From positions 1 through 12,284 of the forward strand of contig CALHVH010000230.1 in the NCBI GenBank assembly GCA_938039225.1: 12,284 nt of DNA. Reading direction: 5' to 3'. Position numbers and translations under genes: made by a program. Within the stretch, counting starts at the first letter, position 1. Each line of letters starts with the position of its first letter. The stretch comes from an uncultured Gammaproteobacteria bacterium. GTDB taxonomy: Bacteria; Pseudomonadota; Gammaproteobacteria; Steroidobacterales; JABDMI01. Under the pieces are notes generated by a model, which was not told the DNA's origin, did no database searches, and was given only the letters and a program-made list of their open reading frames with translations. Positions 1 to 7,807 of this stretch are shown here, one piece after another.

Positions 1-803
1 TTCTCTTTTACGATTAATTTTCTCTCAATATCTAAATAAAAAACACCGTCAATTGTATAGAGGTATAAGCTATTTGAAGCAGATGAAAAAAAACTATAAT
101 GAGTGGTTTTGGAGTTATATGAATCTTTTTCATACCTTGCAAAATCGTAGGGAGAAAAATAACCTAAAATTTTGTCATAAATATATGGTTTATTATTTAT
201 TAAAGTGAGCAGGCTACCGTCAAATGCTACCAAATTTCTAGCAGAGTAATTTTCAATAAGCATATTATTTTTTTGTAGAACAGGTACTGAGTTAACGATA
301 TAAGTCTCTTTATCAACTCTCTCTATACCGAGCTCACCTAAAACAAAAACGGAATCATTTTGATCAATCAATACTTTTGATTTGTAATGCTTCAATCTAG
401 GAAAGCTTTTATCTGAAATTATTCGAAATTTATCAGTAATTCGATTATATATTGCTACTCCACCAGTCGAAGTAGCAATCCAAATAATATTATCTTCTGT
501 CTCAATAATGTCATAAATATCATCACTTACTAATGACCCTTCTCTTCCATCATCTGAATATTTTTTTGCCTGTCTACCATCGTATTTATATAATCCATCT
601 TGAGTACCAAACCAAATATAACCTTCATTATCTTGGATGATTTTTTCTATACTTGAATCTTCTAGACCGTGCTCAGCACCAATATAATCCAAATGAAAAT
701 AATGTTCGGAAAAAATATTTTTAGAAAAAAAACAAAAGAATATAAGAATGTAAAAATACCTTAAGTTATTATTTTTAAAGTAAGTGATTGACTTGTTAAG
801 CAT
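1..803 (-). CDS. Two-component-regulator-type beta-propeller sensor protein, N-terminal part (cut by window edge)
   Basis: I translated this frame by hand: it is open for 267 codons from ATG at 803-801 to the window edge, so the C-terminal output domain is missing. Residues about 14-32 are hydrophobic (YFYILIFFCFF) and resemble a signal peptide or membrane anchor, so the propeller is probably outside the cytoplasm. Propeller blades of the Reg_prop type follow: DNEGYIWFGTQDGLYKYDG at 58-76 is the classic blade motif, with weaker copies near 101-120 (ETEDNIIWIATSTGG), 146-166 and 246-258. In this family the propeller is normally followed by a Y_Y_Y domain and then a histidine kinase, GGDEF or HTH output; which one applies here cannot be seen. 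The start codon overlaps the end of the upstream helicase gene (ATGCTTAA, 8 bases), and a purine-rich stretch (GGAGAGAGTGGGA) precedes it, so it is probably co-transcribed and translationally coupled. Its base composition is more AT-rich than the translation genes. The ligand is unknown. Confidence 0.85.
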   Translation of the reverse strand, partial: MLNKSITYFKNNNLRYFYILIFFCFFSKNIFSEHYFHLDYIGAEHGLEDSSIEKIIQDNEGYIWFGTQDGLYKYDGRQAKKYSDDGREGSLVSDDIYDIIETEDNIIWIATSTGGVAIYNRITDKFRIISDKSFPRLKHYKSKVLIDQNDSVFVLGELGIERVDKETYIVNSVPVLQKNNMLIENYSARNLVAFDGSLLTLINNKPYIYDKILGYFSPYDFARYEKDSYNSKTTHYSFFSSASNSLYLYTIDGVFYLDIERKLIVKE

Positions 804-3800
804 ATTCCCACTCTCTCCAACCCTGCATCAATGGAAAATACATACCCAGCATAATTTGTCTATTATCTATTCTTTTCATTAACTTCGCATAATTCTCTAG
901 TTGCAACCTATAACGATAGACTTCGTTGTCTAAAAATTCATTTAATCCACTACCCTCATGAATACTAGTTTTATAATCGATTATCCATCTAACATTGCTA
1001 GTATCAATAAAGGTTCTGTCTAAACGATAACTTTTAAATTGACCGTCAATAAATCCACTAATTGGGTACTCATTTTCGATTTCACGATGTTGAGCCGAAA
1101 ATATCCATCTTCTATCACTATCGGTTACTGTAGATTGTAAGGCTTGCACAACACGCTTAACCGACATTTCTAATTCAGAATTAGGCACACCTAACTTACA
1201 CAAGGCAAGACTATAATGCTTTATCAAGGAATTTTTATCAATTAGAGCCCACTCTTCAAGTTCACTTTTAGCTAATTGATTCAACGCCAAATGCACAACT
1301 GTCCCTACATGCATAGCTGTCTCACTTGCCCATTTATACTCAATAACTTCTGATTTAGTATCTATTTCTATCGATATTCCAGTATCTATATCCGCCTTTG
1401 GTTGTTTTTTTTCATGAAATTGGCTTAAAATTTGACGTCTAAATTTCTTTGTATATTCAGTTTTTTCAGTATTGCCATCATTTTTTGTTACATGATTAAC
1501 AAGTGAAAATGTATGCTTGCTTGAATTTATGAGATTTGCAAATGACCCATTTGGTGCAAGTAAAACAGTTTCGCCTTTACTAGCTTTTGACTCACAAAAT
1601 ATTGTTGTAGATTTAATTGATCTCGTCATGGCTACATATAATAAACGTTTTAACTCTGCTGCCTCAAGTCTATTATTGCGTTTCTTTACATAGGCATAAA
1701 TTGAATTATCTCGAGCTGGTTGATACTGGCTTAGCAATAAATGACTTTTGCTGCCAGCGTCGAGAAGCTCATTCCAAATAAGAAGTTCAGAATCGTTTTT
1801 ACGCGTTGTGCGACTCGCCTTAGGTATTATTACATGGTCAAACTCTAAACCCTTCGCCATATGTATTGTTAATAGGTGCAAATTGGAATGTTCAGGTATT
1901 TCTGACTTATTAGAAAACTCGCTTAAAAAATCTCTCAAAGGTTTTTCAGAATTTAATACCGTATCACTTGTATGTAATTTTAGTATCCGAAAAAAACTTT
2001 CTACATTAATTATTTGTTCTTCAGTTTCCAAACAACACGGGCCTTCTAGGCGATTCCACAATCCTTCTACAACCAATACTAATGAATCTCTATGTAGTTG
2101 GTTTATCGCTATATCAAAAGCCTCAAGAAGATTTTTAACTTTATATATAGATTCTTTGGATAGAAAATCTAAATTCTGATCATTTTGTAATAATTCAATA
2201 ATTAGTGACTTCTCATCAATTTGTACCAGCTTCTCTAATTCAATTAAACTTAACCCACACCATGGAGCTCTCAATACTGAGAGCCAAGCAAGCCTATCAG
2301 CCTGGTGAACTAAGGCTATTGTTAGAGCATAAATATCCAGGACCTCTTGTCTAGAGTGTAGTTTCTCCATACCATCAACACGATGAACTAGTTTTTCTTT
2401 CCTCAGAAGCGGTATCAGACTCTCTAGATGGTTTCGACTTCTTACCAAAACAGCGATACTAGAATTACTATCTTCATCGACTAATTGTTTTATTAGCTTT
2501 ACAATCGCTTTTGCTTCATATTTTGAATCATTCGCTGCTGTTGTTTGTAAAGAAATACTAGGAGAACCGGTTTCAGGCTTCACAGCAAGTGAAGAATGAA
2601 AGGCTACATCTCCTGTAGTGATATTATCGTCTACTGGGAATATATTTTTAAATACACTGTTATTAGCAGCTACAATGTTCGCTGCTGATCTAAAATTACT
2701 TTCAAGCTGCAAAAACTCTGGCTTAATTGAATTAATACCGTGTCTTTTAAGTAATAAAAAGTTCCTCACATCAGCATCTCGAAATCTATAAATAGACTGC
2801 ATTGGATCTCCAACTATAAATAAACTTCTATTGTCTCCTGCCCAAGCTATTGTTAATTTTCTTAAAAGTTCAAAATGTAGTTTTGAAGTATCCTGAAATT
2901 CATCGATTAGAATATGATTAATCCTACTATCAAAACTTAGTGCGAGATCAGTAGGGTTTTCATCATAACCAAGCGATATAAGTGCAGATTGTGTTAGTTG
3001 GATAAAATCTATTTTGCCAGTTCGCTGAAACTCTAAAATCAATTCTGCAGTGACATGTTTTAGAACAGAAAATAACGCATTGAGAAAATACTGGTCACTT
3101 TTAGAATAACGTTGCTTGGGCAAATCATCTACAAGTGAAAGTGTAGTTACAAACAAATTGTCTTTTTTTACTAGGGTAAGCAAAGACTGCATTCTTTTTT
3201 TGAATTCTTTATAACGAACACGCAAGTCAGGATCATCTGTAGAAGACTCAGGAGCAAACCCTTCAGCAATAGATACTCTTGAACGCACTGTCCCCTTATC
3301 AGTCAATAGCAGCTTCTTAATACCGCGCCAAACATCTAGAGAATCAAAGCTGACATGGGGTAAATCGGTTAAGTAATTACATGCTCGAATTTCAGAGTCT
3401 CTATCTGCAATACGTAAACTCTCTGCGGCATAAGAACACATTGAAACAATCTCTTCTCTTAGCTCTTTCGAAAATAAATAATTCAATGGTGCTAAGTCTT
3501 GCTCAACAGCTGCCTCAAGAGCTATATTTAATTGATCTAAATCAAGTAAATAATCATCGGTAACATAATTTAACCACTGATCTCTCTTAGCTAACATTGT
3601 GATTAGTAGATTAGCTGTTCGATCAAAGTCATTATTTAATTCTAGAAGAAGTGTTTCCAAATTAGCATCAGAATTATCAGATTTTAAAAAAAATTTAAAG
3701 TACTGATTAACAGCAGCCTTATATAATTCACTGGCATCATCAATTAAATTTGGTAAACCACCGAAACCTGATGCAACAGGCATAACGGAAACCAAGCGTG

Positions 3801-4185
3801 AACAAAAGGAATCAATTGTTAGAATTTGCAAGCGGTTTGGGTTATTTAATAACCCCCAGTTTAGCTCTTGATCTCTTTCGAATGCTTTTTTTGCAAGAAG
3901 ATATGTTCTTTTTTCATACTCAGAAAAACGAAAATCCACTTTCTCAATCTCAATCGCCATGAGTAATTTTGATAACACCCTTTCTCGCATTTCAGCTGCA
4001 GCTTTCCTAGTAAAAGTAATGGCTAGAATTTCTTCAGGCCTATTTACAACTGATAATAATGCTAAATATCGTTCTACTAACAAACTAGTTTTACCTGACC
4101 CAGCAGGAGCCTGTACCAAAAAGGATGCACTAGGATTAAGCGCTCTTTCACGAGCCTCGGAATCATTTAATACAATATCAATCAT
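796..4185 (-). CDS. UvrD/RecB/AddA-like helicase-nuclease
   Basis: A 1129-residue superfamily 1A DNA helicase fused to a C-terminal PD-(D/E)XK nuclease, about the size of AddA or RecB. Helicase motifs are complete: Walker A APAGSGKT (26-33), Ia ITFTRKAAAEMRERV (56-70), TIDSF (123-127), Walker B LIDEFQDT (426-433), III VGDPMQSIYRFRDAD (458-472), IV LESNFRS (494-500), V TIHMAKGLEFDHVI (773-786), VI LLYVAMTR (848-855). The nuclease keeps its likely catalytic set: H965 (GTVVH), D1056 (RLDRTF), D1070 and K1072 (IIDYKT), and QLENY (1095-1099). By family, such proteins use ATP to unwind broken DNA ends in the cytoplasm and degrade one strand, preparing recombination substrates. Its ATG sits in an ATGA overlap with the stop of the AddB-like gene and has no clear Shine-Dalgarno of its own, so translation is probably coupled. 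The pair resembles the uncharacterised 'probable DNA repair protein' plus UvrD-helicase pairs of beta/gammaproteobacteria rather than RecBCD. I leave the symbol blank because addA is not certain. Confidence 0.95.
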   Translation of the reverse strand: MIDIVLNDSEARERALNPSASFLVQAPAGSGKTSLLVERYLALLSVVNRPEEILAITFTRKAAAEMRERVLSKLLMAIEIEKVDFRFSEYEKRTYLLAKKAFERDQELNWGLLNNPNRLQILTIDSFCSRLVSVMPVASGFGGLPNLIDDASELYKAAVNQYFKFFLKSDNSDANLETLLLELNNDFDRTANLLITMLAKRDQWLNYVTDDYLLDLDQLNIALEAAVEQDLAPLNYLFSKELREEIVSMCSYAAESLRIADRDSEIRACNYLTDLPHVSFDSLDVWRGIKKLLLTDKGTVRSRVSIAEGFAPESSTDDPDLRVRYKEFKKRMQSLLTLVKKDNLFVTTLSLVDDLPKQRYSKSDQYFLNALFSVLKHVTAELILEFQRTGKIDFIQLTQSALISLGYDENPTDLALSFDSRINHILIDEFQDTSKLHFELLRKLTIAWAGDNRSLFIVGDPMQSIYRFRDADVRNFLLLKRHGINSIKPEFLQLESNFRSAANIVAANNSVFKNIFPVDDNITTGDVAFHSSLAVKPETGSPSISLQTTAANDSKYEAKAIVKLIKQLVDEDSNSSIAVLVRSRNHLESLIPLLRKEKLVHRVDGMEKLHSRQEVLDIYALTIALVHQADRLAWLSVLRAPWCGLSLIELEKLVQIDEKSLIIELLQNDQNLDFLSKESIYKVKNLLEAFDIAINQLHRDSLVLVVEGLWNRLEGPCCLETEEQIINVESFFRILKLHTSDTVLNSEKPLRDFLSEFSNKSEIPEHSNLHLLTIHMAKGLEFDHVIIPKASRTTRKNDSELLIWNELLDAGSKSHLLLSQYQPARDNSIYAYVKKRNNRLEAAELKRLLYVAMTRSIKSTTIFCESKASKGETVLLAPNGSFANLINSSKHTFSLVNHVTKNDGNTEKTEYTKKFRRQILSQFHEKKQPKADIDTGISIEIDTKSEVIEYKWASETAMHVGTVVHLALNQLAKSELEEWALIDKNSLIKHYSLALCKLGVPNSELEMSVKRVVQALQSTVTDSDRRWIFSAQHREIENEYPISGFIDGQFKSYRLDRTFIDTSNVRWIIDYKTSIHEGSGLNEFLDNEVYRYRLQLENYAKLMKRIDNRQIMLGMYFPLMQGWREWEYA

Positions 4186-6845
4186 TTAATTAGCCTATCT
4201 GGGTTAGCATGCGTTCTACATAAGCTTTGTAATTCACAATAATTACACGTTTGCTTACCCTTACTAGGATCAGGAACAGCCAATCCATTTTTAAAATCCT
4301 GAGCAAGCGCGTTCAATTGTTCACGCCAATATGGCATCAATTCAGACCATGACATTTCACGTCTTTGATAGTTTGTAAGGTCGTCATAAGCTTTTATATT
4401 GGGGAAACTATCATTAAACTTACTAATACCATTGAATGAAAATTTTCCAGGTTTTAAATTAGCGTAAACGATTGCAACTACCTTATTTCGTTCAGCCAAT
4501 GCATATATCGGCATTTGTGGCTCATCAGGCCTATCTCCAAACCATGAATTTGAACTCTGCACTCCAGATTTATAATCAATAATCGCAAAACCAAGGTTAT
4601 CTAGTTGATCGATACGATCAACATACCCCTTTACAGTCAAACCATTAACTTCAAGTAAAATTTCTTTTTCTGTGCAATTTACTATGAAATTTTCACGTCG
4701 ACTTTCTAGCTTGAGCCAAGCAAGTGTTAGTTTAACTAATCTAGATTGCTCAATAGCCTTTAAACGTTTACTTAGTTGATAATATATTTTTTTCTCAAAT
4801 TTACTAAGTACATTATCCACAACTTCCCATAGCTGCAATTCAAAATGTTCATTCTCAAAAGCTATTTTTAGGGTCTCTGAGCTCCCAATTTTTTTCCAGA
4901 TTTCTTCTAAAGACTCATGCAACAAACTACCTCTTTCTAGTGCAGTTAACCCAAAAGTGTTTATTTCAATTTTTCCTGGAAACAATCTCAACTTGGCAAA
5001 TGCTTTAAACGGACATTCAGCTTGATATTTAAAAAGCGAAGTTCCAACAGTACTTTTATTCGTATAAGCAGCAGCGTGTGTTTCTTCTATCCACTGACTA
5101 TTATTTTGATCCACATAAATTGTTGGCATTGGCTCTTGCATCTCAAAATTTAATTCACTTAATAAGCCAATATTGAGATTTGATTCTTTGCCTTCAGAAT
5201 TTACAAGCGAAAAATAAATTTCATGGGCGGCGTTCTTTAGATGTTGTAAACGTTTTCTCGCATCAGACAAACAAAGTTCTGGAGTACTATAAGATAGGTT
5301 TCGCTTTTTTTGCCAGGAAAATGGTATTAATGGATTTATTTTTCTGGTCTCTGGTAATACACCATTACCCAATTGAGCTAGCCATAAATACTCAAAATTT
5401 AAAGCATGCCCTTCTTTAAAATCCATAATCTGAATTGGTGCAAAAATTTGATTGCCTTGCAAGCGCTTATTCATGAATATTTTTCGTAGAACGCTTAAGG
5501 CTTGCTTAAAATTCATTTCAGAATGAACAAAATCTAAAGTAGTAAAGTCTGTTAAGCAAGAACGCATTGCCTTAGCTTCTCTTTGTTCTTTAAGTCCAAG
5601 GTCTGAAGAGGGCCAACCAAATTTTTCCAAGTAAGTTAAAAAATGCTTAGCCCATGAACTCGGCATGTGGGAATTTTTACCAAAACCACTAAATGTTTTC
5701 AATGTCATAATTGATATTTCAAACAATGTGCGTTTTGAAGAATCCACGCGTTTCCTGTCATAAACCTTTAATAAATTTATTAAACTCGCTAAAGTAAAAT
5801 CTAAAACACCCTGTTTTCTTAACCATGCGTCTAGTTTCATTCTTTCAAATATTTCAGAACGACCGCCAAAACAAAACGGGTTTCTTAAGATTTGACTTAT
5901 TGTATCTAAACTAAAACTCCCTCCCATTAATTCAAGTAAATTCATGGCCATATTTGCAATTTTTGATTGCCCCAAACCTTCCCCACCAGAAATTTGATAC
6001 GCTGTGTTTATAAATTCTGTTTTTGATGACAATGAGTTTGGGTACAAAACTTTTCTAAAGATATACTCAATCTCGGGTTTAGAACGCTCAAGATTTGGGA
6101 TAACTATACCAATTGACGTTAAAGGTTTTTTTGTCAACAAATCTCGACACCAGTTAGCTATTGCGTACAACTCTTCCTTTTCGGATAAATATGCCTTAGC
6201 AGTAATCTCAGTGTCGAATTCTTCGGGGCAATAAAAATCAACCGCTACCCCTTTACTCTCAATGGTAGTTATTAACTCTAGTTGTTGCGGTGAAAACTCA
6301 ACAAAACCAGCTAAAATTATATTTCCAGGAAGCTTGAGTTTATCGTTCTTTATTGCACTTTTGAGCGTATCAGGCAAGCGTGCATGATCAACCCAAGATG
6401 CACCTTTACAACGTAGAAAATAACTTTCCGCCCAAGTAGAAAAAGCCTCGACATCATCAGTAGGGAATTTTGCCAGCCTAGGATCCGGTAATCGCCAAGA
6501 CTGCATAAGATGCCAAGCAGACTTGGCTGTTGATGCTATCGTTGGTATATGCAGTAAGCTACTTTGGGCTTGTGAGCCGATAACTTGCTCCCAGACCATT
6601 TGCTCTTGCAGAGGTGATATTAAACTACGAACACCTTGTGTGCTTGAATGGCTAGCCCAAAACAAGTCCTCACCTGTTTGTTTGAGCCAGTCAGACCAAG
6701 AAAATATTTTTGGGGACGGCCAGGCTGAACGGCCATTTTGACGATGCCAATTTGCATACGAAAGACGAAAAAAATCAGCTTGTCTTGCTACATCAGTTAT
6801 GAGCACTGATCCTGAATCTAACTGAGAAAAAAGTTTGTTAGACAT
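4182..6845 (-). CDS. AddB-like DNA repair nuclease with iron-sulfur staple (TIGR03623-type)
   Basis: An 887-residue protein of the AddB-related 'probable DNA repair protein' family. The N-terminal two thirds look like a degenerate helicase fold: an ITD segment stands near 16-18 where AddB has its nucleotide-binding loop, no GxxGxGKT can be found, and a LWLAQLGNGVLPE segment (487-499) recalls the motif-V region of AddB. The C-terminus is a RecB-type nuclease: H643 (RGSLLH), D743 (YVDRID), D757 and K759 (IIDYKS), and Q777/Y781 (QMPIYAL). Four cysteines match the AddB 4Fe-4S staple: C611 (ECPFKAF) before the nuclease, and C867-x2-C870-x5-C876 after it, the same spacing I recall for Bacillus AddB. 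By inference it cuts the strand opposite to the one cut by the helicase partner and holds the complex on DNA. It is first in the operon, ends in a 4-base overlap with the helicase gene, and starts 129 bases after the tRNA. The start is preceded by AT-rich DNA with no good Shine-Dalgarno; FSWSDWL at 48-54 suits the family N-terminus, so I keep this start. Confidence 0.9.
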   Translation of the reverse strand: MSNKLFSQLDSGSVLITDVARQADFFRLSYANWHRQNGRSAWPSPKIFSWSDWLKQTGEDLFWASHSSTQGVRSLISPLQEQMVWEQVIGSQAQSSLLHIPTIASTAKSAWHLMQSWRLPDPRLAKFPTDDVEAFSTWAESYFLRCKGASWVDHARLPDTLKSAIKNDKLKLPGNIILAGFVEFSPQQLELITTIESKGVAVDFYCPEEFDTEITAKAYLSEKEELYAIANWCRDLLTKKPLTSIGIVIPNLERSKPEIEYIFRKVLYPNSLSSKTEFINTAYQISGGEGLGQSKIANMAMNLLELMGGSFSLDTISQILRNPFCFGGRSEIFERMKLDAWLRKQGVLDFTLASLINLLKVYDRKRVDSSKRTLFEISIMTLKTFSGFGKNSHMPSSWAKHFLTYLEKFGWPSSDLGLKEQREAKAMRSCLTDFTTLDFVHSEMNFKQALSVLRKIFMNKRLQGNQIFAPIQIMDFKEGHALNFEYLWLAQLGNGVLPETRKINPLIPFSWQKKRNLSYSTPELCLSDARKRLQHLKNAAHEIYFSLVNSEGKESNLNIGLLSELNFEMQEPMPTIYVDQNNSQWIEETHAAAYTNKSTVGTSLFKYQAECPFKAFAKLRLFPGKIEINTFGLTALERGSLLHESLEEIWKKIGSSETLKIAFENEHFELQLWEVVDNVLSKFEKKIYYQLSKRLKAIEQSRLVKLTLAWLKLESRRENFIVNCTEKEILLEVNGLTVKGYVDRIDQLDNLGFAIIDYKSGVQSSNSWFGDRPDEPQMPIYALAERNKVVAIVYANLKPGKFSFNGISKFNDSFPNIKAYDDLTNYQRREMSWSELMPYWREQLNALAQDFKNGLAVPDPSKGKQTCNYCELQSLCRTHANPDRLIK

Positions 6846-6973
6846 TTAAACTGATTCGATAATTTAGATTCAACATAACAGCTAGAGTCTAAACTTTTTA
6901 GTATCGAAGGGCAATTGCAATTTATTTCTAGAAGAAATCATTAGACAATCCTTTGATCAGTTATACCAACAAA

Positions 6974-7051
<78 letters not shown>

Positions 7052-7076
7052 ACGAGCTAAATATTTTTTGCTTTTT

Positions 7077-7099
7077 AAAAAATAACCAGCTGATTTTTT
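7077..7099. terminator. Weak AT-rich hairpin after the merR-type gene, possible terminator
   Basis: Between the merR-type stop and the tRNA, the minus strand reads six A, TCAGCTGGTTA, six T. It can fold as AATC/GGTT around an AGCT loop, extended by A/T pairs around one bulged A, and ends in a run of T. The core is only four pairs including one G-U, so termination would be weak, and transcripts could read through into tRNA-Pro. The symmetric A and T runs would allow the same fold on the other strand. Confidence 0.3.
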
Positions 7100-7117
7100 G
7101 ATGTTATCTATGCAAGA

Positions 7118-7474
7118 TTAGCGTCTTAAGAGTCTTAGAAGCTCTTCTAGTTCAAGACGAACTTGGTGGACTATTTGTTGACTTTGATTTACATCAGTTT
7201 GAGCTTCTTCACCAGAGAGTTGTTGTCGAGCACCACCAATAGTATAACCACGGTCATACAATAATGATCTTATCTGACGAATCAAAATAACATCTTGGTG
7301 CTGATAGTAACGACGATTCCCTCGTCGCTTTACAGGCTTTAATTGTGGGAACTCTTGTTCCCAATATCGCAAAACATGTGCCTTAACAGCACACAATTCA
7401 CTAACCTCACCAATGGTGAAATAACGCTTCCCCGGAATTGGGGGAAGGTCACTATTATTCGCTGCCTCCAGCAT
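7118..7474 (-). CDS. MerR-family transcriptional regulator (ihfA-linked)
   Basis: A 118-residue DNA-binding regulator. The MerR helix-turn-helix begins at YFTIGEVSELCAVKAHVLRYWEQEF (18-42) and continues through the basic wing RRGNRRYY (50-57). A second helical segment (IRQIRSLLYDRGYTIGGARQQL, 65-86) and a short leucine-rich C-terminus (about 101-118) probably dimerise. There is no cysteine cluster for metal sensing (only C28), so it is not a mercury or copper sensor; the effector is unknown. Its ATG lies inside the 3' end of ihfA, a 20-base overlap in another frame, with AGAGG just upstream, so it is probably translated from the same message. The N-terminal LPPIPGKRYFTIGEV closely matches, from memory, the Pseudomonas protein at the same locus, which supports this start. 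Its target genes cannot be told from the sequence. Confidence 0.93.
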   Translation of the reverse strand: MLEAANNSDLPPIPGKRYFTIGEVSELCAVKAHVLRYWEQEFPQLKPVKRRGNRRYYQHQDVILIRQIRSLLYDRGYTIGGARQQLSGEEAQTDVNQSQQIVHQVRLELEELLRLLRR

Positions 7475-7754
7475 AGGCCTCTACTCTCGATTTTAATTTT
7501 TGTCCGGCTCTGAAAGTAACCACTCGGCGAGCAGAAATTGGTATTTCTTCACCAGTTTTTGGGTTACGTCCAGGTCTTTGATTTTTGTCTCGTAATTCGA
7601 AATTGCCAAAGCCTGATATTTTTACTCGATGACCATTTGCTAATGCTTTGCGTATTTCATCAAAAAACATATCTACCAAGTCGCGAGCTTCGCGTTTGTT
7701 TAATCCCAGTTCATTGAATAGAGATTCAGCTAATTGTGCTTTGGTTAGTGCCAT
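7455..7754 (-). CDS. ihfA: Integration host factor subunit alpha
   Basis: A 99-residue HU/IHF-family DNA-bending protein. ALTKAQLAESLFNELGLNKREARDLVDMFFDEIRKAL (2-38) is the alpha-helical dimer body; KISGFGNFELRDK (45-57) and the beta arm GRNPKTGEEIPISARRVVTFRAGQKLKSRV (62-91) are near-identical to the E. coli alpha subunit as I recall it, including Pro65, which intercalates into DNA. It works as a heterodimer with the beta subunit, encoded elsewhere. Placement after pheT is the standard gammaproteobacterial order and separates ihfA from generic HU genes. A GGTGAT stretch precedes the ATG as ribosome binding site. It lies 53 bases after the pheT stop with no terminator between, so it is likely co-transcribed with pheST. 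Confidence 0.97.
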   Translation of the reverse strand: MALTKAQLAESLFNELGLNKREARDLVDMFFDEIRKALANGHRVKISGFGNFELRDKNQRPGRNPKTGEEIPISARRVVTFRAGQKLKSRVEAYAGGSE

Positions 7755-7807
7755 GATCTATCACCGTTTTCTTGTAACGACCCTTTATGGCACAAGACAT
7801 TTGAAAA

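Noticed and set aside
1748..2179. Plus-strand open frame of 143 codons inside the helicase gene
   Set aside because: It lies wholly within a well-supported minus-strand gene, has no recognisable motif and no proper ribosome site; it is a shadow frame. The other plus-strand frames inside the large genes were rejected for the same reason.
6860..6905. Hairpin TTTAGACTC / GAATCTAAA upstream of the AddB-like gene as a terminator
   Set aside because: The stem is AT-rich with one mismatch and a long loop, and no T run follows, so it does not qualify as an intrinsic terminator.
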